Source of the DNA: G965220825 sp965220825
GTDB taxonomy: Bacteria; Pseudomonadota; Alphaproteobacteria; UBA828
Length of the DNA: 64,000 nucleotides
NCBI GenBank assembly: GCA_965220825.1
Contig: OZ244839.1
Location: forward strand, 2,728,001-2,792,000
Reading direction: 5' to 3'
Part shown: in pieces, positions 24,836-32,869 of the stretch
Layout: each line of letters starts with the position of its first letter
Position numbering within the stretch: the first letter of the stretch is position 1
Made by a program: the position numbers and the translations under genes
Notes under the pieces: model-generated
What the model was told of the DNA's origin: nothing
The model's database searches: none
Seen by the model: the letters and a program-made list of their open reading frames with translations, nothing else

Positions 24836-27763
24836 ATGAACAACCCCTTCGCCGCGCGCCGGGCCGTCCCCACCTCTCCGCGGGTCTCCGAAACGGTGCG
24901 GGAGACCACATGCTACATGTGTGCCTGCCGCTGCGGCATCCGCGTGCATCTGGATGGCGGCGAGGTGCGCTATATCGAGGGCAACCCCGATCACCCGGTG
25001 AACCGGGGCGTGCTCTGCGCAAAGGGTTCCGCGGGCATCATGCAGCACCGCTCGCCCGCGCGACTCAGCGAACCGCTCTTGCGCACCGGCGAACGCGGCA
25101 GTGGCGAATTCCGCGAAATATCCTGGGACGAGGCGCTGGAGACGGCGGCGGGCTGGCTCGGCGCCGTTCGCCGGCGGGACCCGAAGCGGCTCGCCTTCTT
25201 CACCGGACGCGACCAGTCCCAATCGCTCACCGGCTGGTGGGCCAAGCAGTTCGGCACGCCCAACTACGCCGCTCATGGCGGCTTCTGCTCGGTCAACATG
25301 GCGGCCGCCGGCCTCTATACCCTGGGCTCCTCCTTCTGGGAGTTCAGCGAGCCGGATTGGCGGCACACCCGCTATCTCATGCTCTTTGGCGTCGCCGAAG
25401 ACCACAGTTCCAACCCCATCAAGATCGGCCTCGGCGCGCTCAAGTCCCGCGGGCAGGCCAAGATCGTCTCCGTCAACCCGGTACGCACCGGCTACTCCGC
25501 CATCGCCGACCGCTGGATCGGCATTCGGCCGGGAACGGACGGCCTCTTCGTCCTCTCCCTGGTGCACGAGCTGTTGCGCGCCGAACGGATCGACTGGGCG
25601 TATCTCGCGCGCTACACCAATGCCCCCTGGCTCGTGATCGATGCGCCGGGCGACAGCGCCGACGGGCTCTTCGCCCGCGACGAGACCGGGGCGCCCCTTG
25701 CCTACGAGCCGGCGCGCGACCGCTTCGTCGATGCGCGCTCGCCGGGGATCGCGCCGGCGCTCACCGGCGCACGCCGGCTGCCCGACGGGCGCATGGCCCG
25801 TCCCGTCTTCGAGCTTCTCGTGGAGCGCTATCTGGACCCGGCCTACGCGCCGGAGCAGGTGGCGGGTCGGACGGGCGTCAGCGCCGATTGCATAAGGCGC
25901 ACGGCCCGCGAACTCGCCGAGGCCGCGTTCGATAGCGGGGTCACGGTGGAAACGCCCTGGACGGACTGGGCCGGCAGACGCCATGCCCGCTTCGAGGGGC
26001 GGCCGGTCGCGATCCACGCCATGCGCGGTATCGCCGCCCACGCCAACGGCTTCCAGACCTGCCGCGCCCTTCACCTTTTGCAACTCCTGCTGGGCGCGGT
26101 TGATACGCCCGGCGCCTATCGCGCATCGCCACCCTTCCCCAAACCCTGCCCCGGCGGGCCGCCTCCCGCGGGCAAGCAGAGCGCGCCCGGAACCCCGCTC
26201 GATGGCATGCCGCTCGGAATGCCGTCGGGGCCCGAGGATCTGTTGGTGGATGGCGACGGCGCGCCCCTCCGCCTCGACAAGGCGTTCAGCTGGGAGTTCC
26301 CGCTGGCCGCCCACGGCGCGATGCATCTCATGCTGCGCAACGCCTGGGCGGGCGATCCCTATCCCATCGACACGCTGTTCCTCTACATGGCGAACATGAG
26401 CTGGAACAGTGCCATGAACGTGCCGGCGACGCTGCGCTATCTCACCGACCGGGATGGGTCGGGCGGCTATCGGATCCCCCGTATCATCTATGCGGACGCC
26501 TATCGCTCCGAAATGGTGGCCTATGCGGATCTGGTATTGCCGGACACCACCTATCTGGAGCGCTGGGACTGCATCTCGCTCCTTGACCGGCCCATCGGCG
26601 ACCCGGACGGGCCGGCGGACGCCATCCGCCGGCCCGTGGTCGCGCCGGACCGAAATGTGCGGCCCTTCCAGGACGTGCTCATCGACCTTGGCGCGCGGCT
26701 CGGGCTTCCCGGCTTCGCAGGCGAGGACGGCACGCCGGCCTTCCCCGGCGGCTATCCCGACTACATGACGAATCACCAACGCGCACCGGGATTGGGCCCG
26801 CTGGCCGGGTGGCGCGGCGCGGACGGCGAGGCTTCCCTGAAGGGCGCGCCCAACCCGGTGCAGCTCGACCGCTATATGGAGAACGGCTGCTTCTGGCGCG
26901 GCGAATTCCCGCCGGAGCAGCGCTACCTCAAGCACGGAAACCGCGCCTATCTGGAGGCCGCCCACAAAGCGGGCTGGCTCGCCGCGCCCGAGCCCATCGT
27001 CCTGCAGCTCTACTGCGAGACGCTGCAGCGCTTCCGCCTCGCGGCCCGCGGCACGGGCGCCCACTGCCCGCCGGAACGGCTTCGAGCGCGCCTCGAAGCC
27101 CATATGGACCCGCTGCCCTTCTGGTGCGAGACGGAGGAGCCCGGCGCGGATCGGGAGCGCTACCCGCTCCACGCCGTCACCCAGCGGCCCATGCACATGT
27201 ACCATTCCTGGGGCGGTCAAAATGCCTGGCTGCGGCAGATCACGCCCTACAACCTGCTCTATGTGCACCCCAGGGTGGCCGCCCGCACAGGCCTCGATGA
27301 CGGCGACTGGGCCTGGATCGTCGCACCGCTCGGCCGGATCAAGGCACGGATCCGCACCATGGCGGCGCTCAACGAGGACACGGTGTGGACGTGGAACGCC
27401 ATCGGCAAACGGGCGGGCGCCTGGGGTTTGGCGGCGGGCGCGCCGGAAGCGCGTCTCGGCTTCTTGCTGAACCACCTCATTCCGGATCTGGGCGAGGACG
27501 GCAACGCGAATGCGGACCCCGTCACCGGACAGGCGGCCTGGTACGACCTCCGCGTGCGTGTCGAGCCCTGTTCCCCGGACGAAGCGGGCGAGACGGCGCC
27601 GCTCTTCGAGCCCCTTGCGTCCGCGCCGGGGGACGAGCCGCCCGCCGTGCTGCGGTTCGGCGCATCGTTCGACCGCGCGGCCGCCGCGCCCCATGCCGAC
27701 GGGCCGCCGCGCCACCGGGAATGGATCGGCAATCGCGACGGTGCGGGAGGGTCGGGCCCGTGA
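24836..27763 (+). CDS. soeA: Molybdopterin oxidoreductase, sulfite dehydrogenase SoeA-like
   Basis: A 975-residue catalytic subunit of the DMSO-reductase superfamily, predicted to oxidise sulfite to sulfate in the cytosol. A [4Fe-4S] site is formed by Cys26, Cys29, Cys33 and Cys61 (ETTCYMCACRCGI ... RGVLCAKG). The likely molybdenum ligand is Cys151 in HGGFCSVNMAA. There is no twin-arginine signal, as expected for SoeA and unlike exported polysulfide or DMSO reductases. Lengths of this subunit and the next two (975/251/320) match SoeABC. The GTG of soeB overlaps its stop by four bases. A polysulfide- or thiosulfate-reductase-like activity remains an alternative. Confidence 0.88.
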   Translation: MNNPFAARRAVPTSPRVSETVRETTCYMCACRCGIRVHLDGGEVRYIEGNPDHPVNRGVLCAKGSAGIMQHRSPARLSEPLLRTGERGSGEFREISWDEALETAAGWLGAVRRRDPKRLAFFTGRDQSQSLTGWWAKQFGTPNYAAHGGFCSVNMAAAGLYTLGSSFWEFSEPDWRHTRYLMLFGVAEDHSSNPIKIGLGALKSRGQAKIVSVNPVRTGYSAIADRWIGIRPGTDGLFVLSLVHELLRAERIDWAYLARYTNAPWLVIDAPGDSADGLFARDETGAPLAYEPARDRFVDARSPGIAPALTGARRLPDGRMARPVFELLVERYLDPAYAPEQVAGRTGVSADCIRRTARELAEAAFDSGVTVETPWTDWAGRRHARFEGRPVAIHAMRGIAAHANGFQTCRALHLLQLLLGAVDTPGAYRASPPFPKPCPGGPPPAGKQSAPGTPLDGMPLGMPSGPEDLLVDGDGAPLRLDKAFSWEFPLAAHGAMHLMLRNAWAGDPYPIDTLFLYMANMSWNSAMNVPATLRYLTDRDGSGGYRIPRIIYADAYRSEMVAYADLVLPDTTYLERWDCISLLDRPIGDPDGPADAIRRPVVAPDRNVRPFQDVLIDLGARLGLPGFAGEDGTPAFPGGYPDYMTNHQRAPGLGPLAGWRGADGEASLKGAPNPVQLDRYMENGCFWRGEFPPEQRYLKHGNRAYLEAAHKAGWLAAPEPIVLQLYCETLQRFRLAARGTGAHCPPERLRARLEAHMDPLPFWCETEEPGADRERYPLHAVTQRPMHMYHSWGGQNAWLRQITPYNLLYVHPRVAARTGLDDGDWAWIVAPLGRIKARIRTMAALNEDTVWTWNAIGKRAGAWGLAAGAPEARLGFLLNHLIPDLGEDGNANADPVTGQAAWYDLRVRVEPCSPDEAGETAPLFEPLASAPGDEPPAVLRFGASFDRAAAAPHADGPPRHREWIGNRDGAGGSGP

Positions 27764-28515
27764 CCTCGCTGCCCCGCAACGAGCCCGCCCGCAAGCTCGG
27801 GCTCGTGATCGACCTCGATATCTGCGTGGGCTGCCACGCATGTGCGGTGAGCTGCAAGGAATGGAACACGGTCGGCCATTCGGCGCCGCTCACCGATCTC
27901 GTGCCCTATGGCGAGACGCCGAGCGGGGTCTGGTTCAACCGGGTGCACAGCTACGAGATCGAGGGCGCGGACGGTGGGGCGCGAATCGCGCATTTTCCGC
28001 GCAGCTGCCTCCACTGCGACGATGCGCCCTGCGTCACCGTCTGTCCCACGGGCGCCTCCTACAAGCGGGAGGAGGACGGCATCGTGCTGGTCGATGCCGA
28101 GAGCTGCATCGGCTGCAAGCTCTGCTCCTGGGCCTGCCCTTACGGCGCGCGGGAGTTCGACGGCGACGCCGGCATCATGAAGAAGTGCACGCTTTGCATC
28201 GACAGGATCTACAACGAGGCGATCCCCGCCGACCGCCGCGTGCCCGCCTGTGTCGCCGCCTGCCCCACGGGAGCACGGAGCTTCGGCGATCTGGGCGATA
28301 CGCAGTCGGAGGTGAGCCGTCTGGTCGAAGCGCGCGAGGGCGTTGCGCTCATGCCCGAACAAGGTTGCCGGCCGGTCAACCGCTATCTCCCGCCCCGGCC
28401 TTCGCAAGCGGCGGATGAAGCAGACGACGCGGAGGAGGGCGCCGGGCTGAAGCCCGTGGTCGAGAACGCCGCCGCCGCCCTCGCCCGCTGGGCCGAACGG
28501 CTGATTCCGCGCTGA
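27760..28515 (+). CDS. soeB: Iron-sulfur electron-transfer subunit, SoeB-like
   Basis: A 251-residue ferredoxin-like subunit with four cysteine clusters for four [4Fe-4S] centres: CVGCHACAVSC, CLHCDDAPCVTVCP, CIGCKLCSWACP and CTLC with CVAACP. It passes electrons from the molybdenum subunit to the membrane anchor. The GTG start is inside the soeA stop (GTGA overlap), and soeC follows seven bases after its end. The last 50 residues are an acidic, alanine-rich helix not needed for cluster binding. Confidence 0.93.
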   Translation: MTSLPRNEPARKLGLVIDLDICVGCHACAVSCKEWNTVGHSAPLTDLVPYGETPSGVWFNRVHSYEIEGADGGARIAHFPRSCLHCDDAPCVTVCPTGASYKREEDGIVLVDAESCIGCKLCSWACPYGAREFDGDAGIMKKCTLCIDRIYNEAIPADRRVPACVAACPTGARSFGDLGDTQSEVSRLVEAREGVALMPEQGCRPVNRYLPPRPSQAADEADDAEEGAGLKPVVENAAAALARWAERLIPR

Positions 28516-28522
28516 CGGGCCC

Positions 28523-29485
28523 GTGTTCCCGGCCCCGTCCCTTCTTTTCTTCACCACCGCGTCGGGCGCGGGTTACGGCCTGATCGTACTCACCCTCGGC
28601 GCGGACGCGTCGGGCCTCCTGCCGCGAGAGCCGCTGCTCCTGCTTTGCGGCGTCGGCGCCGGGCTCGTGCTCGCGACCGCGGGCCTCGTGGCTTCCCTCG
28701 CTCATCTCGGCCGGCCCGAACGCGCCTGGCGTGCCTTCAGCCAGTGGCGCTCATCATGGTTGAGCCGGGAGGGCGTGCTGGCCGTCGCGGTGTACGGCCC
28801 GGCGCTTGCCTATCCGGGCTACCGGCTCGTTCACGGAGCGCCCGGAGACCCCGTGCTCGCGGGTCTCGGCGGCCTCGCCATGGCGCTCGCGCTCGGCACG
28901 GTCTTCTGCACGGGCATGATCTATGGGTCGCTCAAGGCGGTCCACGCCTGGCATACGCCGCTCGTGCCTTGCGTCTATCTGGCATTCGCGCTGGCATCGG
29001 GCGCCGTTCTGCTCGTGCTCCTGAGCTGCATTCTCGACGGGCCGGTCGGCGCCGCAGCCGCCGCGGCCTGGGCGACACTCGCGCTCGCCGCCGCCGCCAA
29101 GGCCGCCTATTGGCGCAGGCAGGCGCGCGCGGCGGAGCCCGGTACGCCGGAGAGCGCGACCGGACTCGGCGGGCTCGGCCGCGTGCGCGAGTGGGAATCG
29201 CCCGACGACCGGCATGGCTACATCTTGCGGGAGATGGGCTACCGCATCGCGCGGAAGCGGGCGCGGCACCTGAAGACAATTGCCGCGCTCGCCTGTTTTG
29301 CGGCCCCGGCGGCGCTGACGGCGGGCGCGCTGGTCCTGCCGGCGCCGCTCGCCATTCTCCCCGCAGCGCTCTCCGCGTTGTCGCTGGGCGCCGGCCTCGC
29401 GGTGGAGCGGCGACTCTTCTTCACCGAGGCGCGGCACGCGGCAACGCTCTATTATGGCTATGGCGACCGTCCCAGAGGCGCCTGA
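28523..29485 (+). CDS. soeC: Membrane anchor, SoeC/DmsC-like quinone-reducing subunit
   Basis: A 320-residue membrane protein with eight or so transmembrane helices. It starts MFPAPSLLFFTTASGAGYGL and has the LGRPERAWRAFSQWRSSWLS loop, a hallmark of DmsC anchors, and YGSLKAVHAWHTPLVP. A cytosolic loop before the last helices contains EMGYRIARKRARHLK. It would pass electrons from SoeB to the quinone pool. GTG start. Third gene of the tightly packed soe operon. Confidence 0.9.
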   Translation: MFPAPSLLFFTTASGAGYGLIVLTLGADASGLLPREPLLLLCGVGAGLVLATAGLVASLAHLGRPERAWRAFSQWRSSWLSREGVLAVAVYGPALAYPGYRLVHGAPGDPVLAGLGGLAMALALGTVFCTGMIYGSLKAVHAWHTPLVPCVYLAFALASGAVLLVLLSCILDGPVGAAAAAAWATLALAAAAKAAYWRRQARAAEPGTPESATGLGGLGRVREWESPDDRHGYILREMGYRIARKRARHLKTIAALACFAAPAALTAGALVLPAPLAILPAALSALSLGAGLAVERRLFFTEARHAATLYYGYGDRPRGA

Positions 29486-29500
29486 GCGAAAGGACGCAGC

Positions 29501-30415
29501 ATGGCAGAGACCCCGCCCCCCGCTTCTCGACGTGACATCGTGGGCTACGGCCCCAACCCGCCCGCCATCCGCTGGCCCGGTGGCGCGCGGCTCGCCGTCT
29601 CGGTGGTGGTGAACTACGAGGAAGGCTCGGAATATTCCCACGCCATGGGGGATGCGGACCAGGAGAGCCTCACCGAATTCGGCAACTATCCGCTGCCCGA
29701 GGGCTATCGCAACCTCGCCATGGAATCCATGTTCGAATATGGCTCCCGCGCAGGCGTCTGGCGCATCCTGCGGCTGTTCGAGAAGACGGGGATCCCCTCC
29801 ACCTTCTATGCCTGCGCCCTCGCGTTCGAGCAGAATCCGGATGTCGCCCGCGCGGTGGTTGCCGGCGGCCACGAAGTGTGCAGCCACGGCTATCGCTGGG
29901 AGGAGGTGTTCCGGCTCTCCCGCGAGGAGGAGCGGGAGCATATCAGGCTTGCGGTCGAGTCCTTCCAGCGCACCACTGGCACGCGCCCGGTGGGCTGGTA
30001 CTGCCGCTTCGGACCCAGCGTCCATACCCGTTCGCTGGTGGTCGACGAAGGCGGCTTCCTCTACGATTCGGACGCCTACAACGACGATGTGCCCTATTTC
30101 GTGGAGGTGGACGGCAAGCGCCATCTGGTGGTGCCCTATACGCCCGATGCCAACGACTTTCGCTTCTGGACAACCCCGGGCTTCATTACCGCCGAGCATT
30201 TCTACCAATATCTGCGAGACAGCTTCGACACGCTTTACGAAGAGGCGGCGGACCATCCCAAAATGATGTCCATCGGCCTGCATGCGCGGATGATCGGCCG
30301 TCCGGGCCGGATCGGGGCGCTCAGGCGCTTTATCGACTATGCGCAATCCCACGACGAGGCCTGGTTCGCGACTCGCGAGGCGATTGCCCGCCACTGGCTC
30401 GCCGAAGCGGGCTGA
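29501..30415 (+). CDS. Polysaccharide-deacetylase-fold cyclic amidohydrolase (PuuE allantoinase-like)
   Basis: A 304-residue protein of the NodB/polysaccharide-deacetylase fold, closest by eye to PuuE-type allantoinases, which open allantoin to allantoate without metals. Family features are VVVNYEEGSEYSH near residue 35, PSTFYACALAFEQNPD, GHEVCSHGYRWEE, GWYCRFGPSVHTRSL and IGLHARMIGRPGR. GGACGCAGC precedes the ATG; the gap to soeC is 15 bases. The M20 hydrolase encoded upstream could take its product. The specific ring compound is not proven, as relatives act on different cyclic amides. Confidence 0.85.
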   Translation: MAETPPPASRRDIVGYGPNPPAIRWPGGARLAVSVVVNYEEGSEYSHAMGDADQESLTEFGNYPLPEGYRNLAMESMFEYGSRAGVWRILRLFEKTGIPSTFYACALAFEQNPDVARAVVAGGHEVCSHGYRWEEVFRLSREEEREHIRLAVESFQRTTGTRPVGWYCRFGPSVHTRSLVVDEGGFLYDSDAYNDDVPYFVEVDGKRHLVVPYTPDANDFRFWTTPGFITAEHFYQYLRDSFDTLYEEAADHPKMMSIGLHARMIGRPGRIGALRRFIDYAQSHDEAWFATREAIARHWLAEAG

Positions 30416-30453
30416 GCGGGCCGTCGAAGCCGGAGAAAGAAGGAAGCGCATCC

Positions 30454-31407
30454 ATGGCCGTCATACTTCAGACCGATTTCGCATGGCCGGACGTGAGTAT
30501 CGAGCGCGCGGTGGTGGAGGGCGCAGGCCACAGGCTGGTTCACGGCCCCTCGGAGCCGAGCCCGGCGGCGGTGGTGGAGGCGCTGGTCGCCGAGCACGAC
30601 CCGGCGGCGATCCTCACTTGCTGGGCTGAAGTCTCGGCGGCTGCCATCGCCGGGCCGAGCGCGCTTCGGATCGTACAGCGGTTGGGTGTCGGCCTCGACA
30701 ATATCGCGGTCGACGCGGCGACTGCCCGCGGCGCCTGGGTTGCGAATGTGCCGGACTATTGCGTGGAGGAGGTCTCCGACCATGCGCTGGCGCTGGCGTT
30801 CGCCTGGCTGCGCGGGATCGCCGTCTTCGACCGCGCCGTAAAGGCGGGCGCGTGGGACCCGGCAAGCGCGAAACTCCGCCGCGCCGCGACGCTTACCGCC
30901 GGCGTGGTGGGGCTCGGCCGCATCGGCCGGCTTACGGCCCGCAAACTGGACGCGCTCGGCATCACCGTCCTCGGTTACGACATCGTGGATCCGCCGGAGC
31001 CCGTCGCGGCGGAGCGGGTCGAGCTTGCCCGCCTGCAGGCGGAAGCCGACATCGTCATCCTTCATGTGCCGCTGACGGCGGCCACGCACCATCTGGTGGA
31101 TGCGGCGTTCCTGGCGCGGCTCAAGCCCGGTGCCTTCCTCGTCAATGTGAGCCGGGGCCCGGTGGTGGACAATGACGCGCTGATCGCCGCGCTGGAGGAG
31201 GGCCTTCTGGCCGGCGCCGGACTCGACGTCGTGGAAGGCGAACCGGACCCTCCGCGGGCGCTGGTCGCCAGGCCCGAGGTGATCGCGACACCCCACGTCG
31301 CGTTTTCGTCCGATTCGTCCCTCGCCGACCTCCGGCGGCGGGGCGCCGAAGAAGTCGTGCGGGTGTTGGCGGGCGAAGCGCCGCGCTATCCGTGTAATGT
31401 GATCTGA
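30454..31407 (+). CDS. D-2-hydroxyacid dehydrogenase
   Basis: A 317-residue NAD(P)-dependent dehydrogenase of the D-isomer family. The nucleotide site is VVGLGRIGRLTARKLDALG. Catalytic elements are NVSRGPVVDNDAL (Arg), GAGLDVVEGEPDPP (Glu) and ATPHVAFSS (His). AAAGAAGGAAG precedes the ATG. Last gene of the 19-31 kb array, 38 bases after the PuuE-like gene. It would interconvert a 2-oxoacid and a 2-hydroxyacid, perhaps the carbon skeleton left after nitrogen removal. Confidence 0.92.
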   Translation: MAVILQTDFAWPDVSIERAVVEGAGHRLVHGPSEPSPAAVVEALVAEHDPAAILTCWAEVSAAAIAGPSALRIVQRLGVGLDNIAVDAATARGAWVANVPDYCVEEVSDHALALAFAWLRGIAVFDRAVKAGAWDPASAKLRRAATLTAGVVGLGRIGRLTARKLDALGITVLGYDIVDPPEPVAAERVELARLQAEADIVILHVPLTAATHHLVDAAFLARLKPGAFLVNVSRGPVVDNDALIAALEEGLLAGAGLDVVEGEPDPPRALVARPEVIATPHVAFSSDSSLADLRRRGAEEVVRVLAGEAPRYPCNVI

Positions 31408-31438
31408 CGAGCGGCCGCCGCGGCGCTCCCGGCGGAGC

Positions 31439-31579
31439 TTAACGGGCGGTGAGCCCCACATTGATCATCGGGGTCTCCAGCGTCGAGCCCAGGATGATCA
31501 TGAGAGCGAGGAAGAGCCAGAAGAGATTGTCGGCGACCAGTTGAAGGATGCGCTTGTTCCTCGGCGATAGAGATATCAT
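31439..31579 (-). pseudogene. N-terminal remnant of an ABC sugar-type permease, or a 46-aa membrane protein
   Basis: A 46-codon frame reading MISLSPRNKRILQLVADNLF, then a hydrophobic helix WLFLALMIILG, and ending NVGLTAR before a TAA. It has GGAGCGGCGCC ahead of its ATG. The layout (short basic N-terminus, DNLFWL helix) resembles the first membrane segment of RbsC-type permeases, but the rest is absent: the 3' end of the dehydrogenase gene follows 31 bases on. It is most likely the surviving start of a deleted gene. A genuine small membrane protein is possible. Confidence 0.45.
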
Positions 31580-31725
31580 GGCGCCGCTCCGGCCCCCTCT
31601 GTCCTGCGGGCCGCCATAATTCCAGCGCCGCCGCGAGAACGCAACCGCCTCTCCTCGTTCAGGGCGTTTGAGACGCTGGGGTTTCTTCGGCAGTCAGGTT
31701 GGCAAGCTGTTCGGCCGGGGTTTGT

Positions 31726-31951
31726 CTGCCGAAACGGCGTTATGGGTGGTCGCGCGTCGCCGCTTTTTTTCGGTGTGCGGGTCTCCAGGCCCGCATTTTT
31801 CTTCTTCTCGAAAACAAAAACATGCGGGCCTGGTGACCCGCGCACCAAACCTGTCATTGGGGTCTCCTTGCGGTTGACGTGTCCACCAACCGCAAGGAGA
31901 CCCCCAACCCCGCTTCAAGAGCCGCGTCTCATAGCTGTCTGAACTTGCACA
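31726..31951 (+). repeat. Dispersed palindromic intergenic repeat, copy 1
   Basis: About 226 bases shared in the same orientation with 41411-41637. It contains two hairpins. The first has arms around 31774-31796 and 31822-31845 enclosing an A/T-rich loop with poly-T and poly-A runs. The second has perfect 18-base arms, GGGGTCTCCTTGCGGTTG (31859-31876) and its complement (31887-31904), with a 10-base loop. Both copies then share TTCAAGAGCCGCGTCTCATA and CTGTCTGAACTTGCACA. There is no transposase. Confidence 0.88.
31776..31800 (+). terminator. Bidirectional terminator-like hairpin within repeat copy 1
   Basis: TGCGGG...CCCGCA followed by TTTTT on the plus strand. The complementary arm at 31819-31841 gives GCGGG...CCCGC followed by a T-run on the minus strand. 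It could stop transcripts leaving the dehydrogenase gene. Confidence 0.45.
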
Positions 31952-32014
31952 CCGCGTGTCCGGATTCATGGCCCGCGGAGTAGGATGCTGCCGTCGCGGT
32001 CATGGAGGGACGAA

Positions 32015-32857
32015 ATGTCCATTGCAGGGAGGCTGGCGGCGGGCGTCGGCGCGGTGGGCGTTCTGGCCCTGGGGCTCGGCCTCTCGGCCTGCCAGCAGGA
32101 GCCCACGGCTGTCGAAGCCGGGGGCGCGGGGCCGGCGTTCCACCTCTTCCAGCCCAAAGGCGCGGGGCCGTTTCCGGCGGTGGTGCTGGTGCATGGCTGC
32201 GACGGGCTGCAAAGGGACACGTTCCACCGGACCGTTTGGCGGGGGACCGCCCGTCATGCCGCGTCCCTGAAGGAGAACGGCTATGTCGCCCTCATCGTCG
32301 ACAGTTTCGGCGCGCGCGGCATCGCCGACGGCTGTCGGAATCCGCTTCGCTACCATGCCGTGCAGATGGAGGATGCCTATGCGGCGCTCGGTCATCTGTC
32401 GGCGCTTCCATTCGTGGACGGCGCCCGCATCGGGCTCGTGGGCTTTTCGCTGGGCGGGAGCGCCGCGCTCGTTCTGGCGCAGCATCGGCGGTCCGGCGGG
32501 CGCGCCGACGGAACCTTCGCCGCACTCGTCGCCTTCTACCCCTGGTGCGAGGCCGACTGGGCCTATTCGCTTGTCCGCCCGGTCGCGATTTTGATCGGTG
32601 AGAGGGATGACTGGACGCCTGCCTGGCGCTGCACCGCCCTCGCCGGCCTTGCCCGGAGCCGCGCCGGCGGCCCGCCGCTCGAGCTCGTGCTCTATCCCGA
32701 CGCGCACCACGCCTTCGACATGCCGATCGCCGCTCCGCTCCGGGTGCCGGGCGCCGAAGGCCGCTACCACACCGTGGCGGCGGACGATGCGGCGCGGCGG
32801 GATGCGGCGCGCCGCATGCTCTCCTTCTTCGACCGTCATCTCGGCGTGGCGCGTTGA
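32015..32857 (+). CDS. Dienelactone-hydrolase-family lipoprotein
   Basis: A 280-residue alpha/beta hydrolase exported as a lipoprotein: signal helix with lipobox LSAC (Cys24). The fold begins VVLVHGCDGLQRDTFH, with the nucleophile Ser in GLVGFSLGGSAAL, an Asp in GERDDWTPAW and a His in YPDAHHAFDMP, the DLH order of catalytic residues. GGAGGGA precedes the ATG at 32015; an upstream in-frame ATG at 31985 lacks this. The nucleophile is Ser rather than the Cys of classical dienelactone hydrolase, so an esterase or peptidase-like activity in the cell envelope is likely. Substrate unknown. Confidence 0.87.
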   Translation: MSIAGRLAAGVGAVGVLALGLGLSACQQEPTAVEAGGAGPAFHLFQPKGAGPFPAVVLVHGCDGLQRDTFHRTVWRGTARHAASLKENGYVALIVDSFGARGIADGCRNPLRYHAVQMEDAYAALGHLSALPFVDGARIGLVGFSLGGSAALVLAQHRRSGGRADGTFAALVAFYPWCEADWAYSLVRPVAILIGERDDWTPAWRCTALAGLARSRAGGPPLELVLYPDAHHAFDMPIAAPLRVPGAEGRYHTVAADDAARRDAARRMLSFFDRHLGVAR

Positions 32858-32869
32858 GCCGCGCGGCGC

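Larger units (their letters stand above)
31580..32014. other. 435-base intergenic region containing repeat copy 1
   Basis: No gene is supported here. It holds an 8-base inverted repeat TTCGGCAG (31686-31693) / CTGCCGAA (31726-31733), then the palindromic repeat described separately, and the ribosome site TGGAGGGA for the lipoprotein gene at 32015. The short frames in it are products of the palindromes. Confidence 0.7.

Noticed and set aside
24644..27841. A 1065-codon open frame on the minus strand
   Set aside because: It lies antisense across soeA and is a by-product of GC-rich third codon positions. Its translation lacks any domain, while the plus frame has all cysteine and cofactor motifs.
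31726..31951. The palindromic repeat considered as an insertion sequence
   Set aside because: No transposase or target duplication is visible. The short frames within it arise from the palindromes.
31985..32014. An upstream ATG for the dienelactone-hydrolase-like lipoprotein
   Set aside because: It adds ten charged residues ahead of the signal peptide and has no ribosome site, whereas the ATG at 32015 has GGAGGGA.
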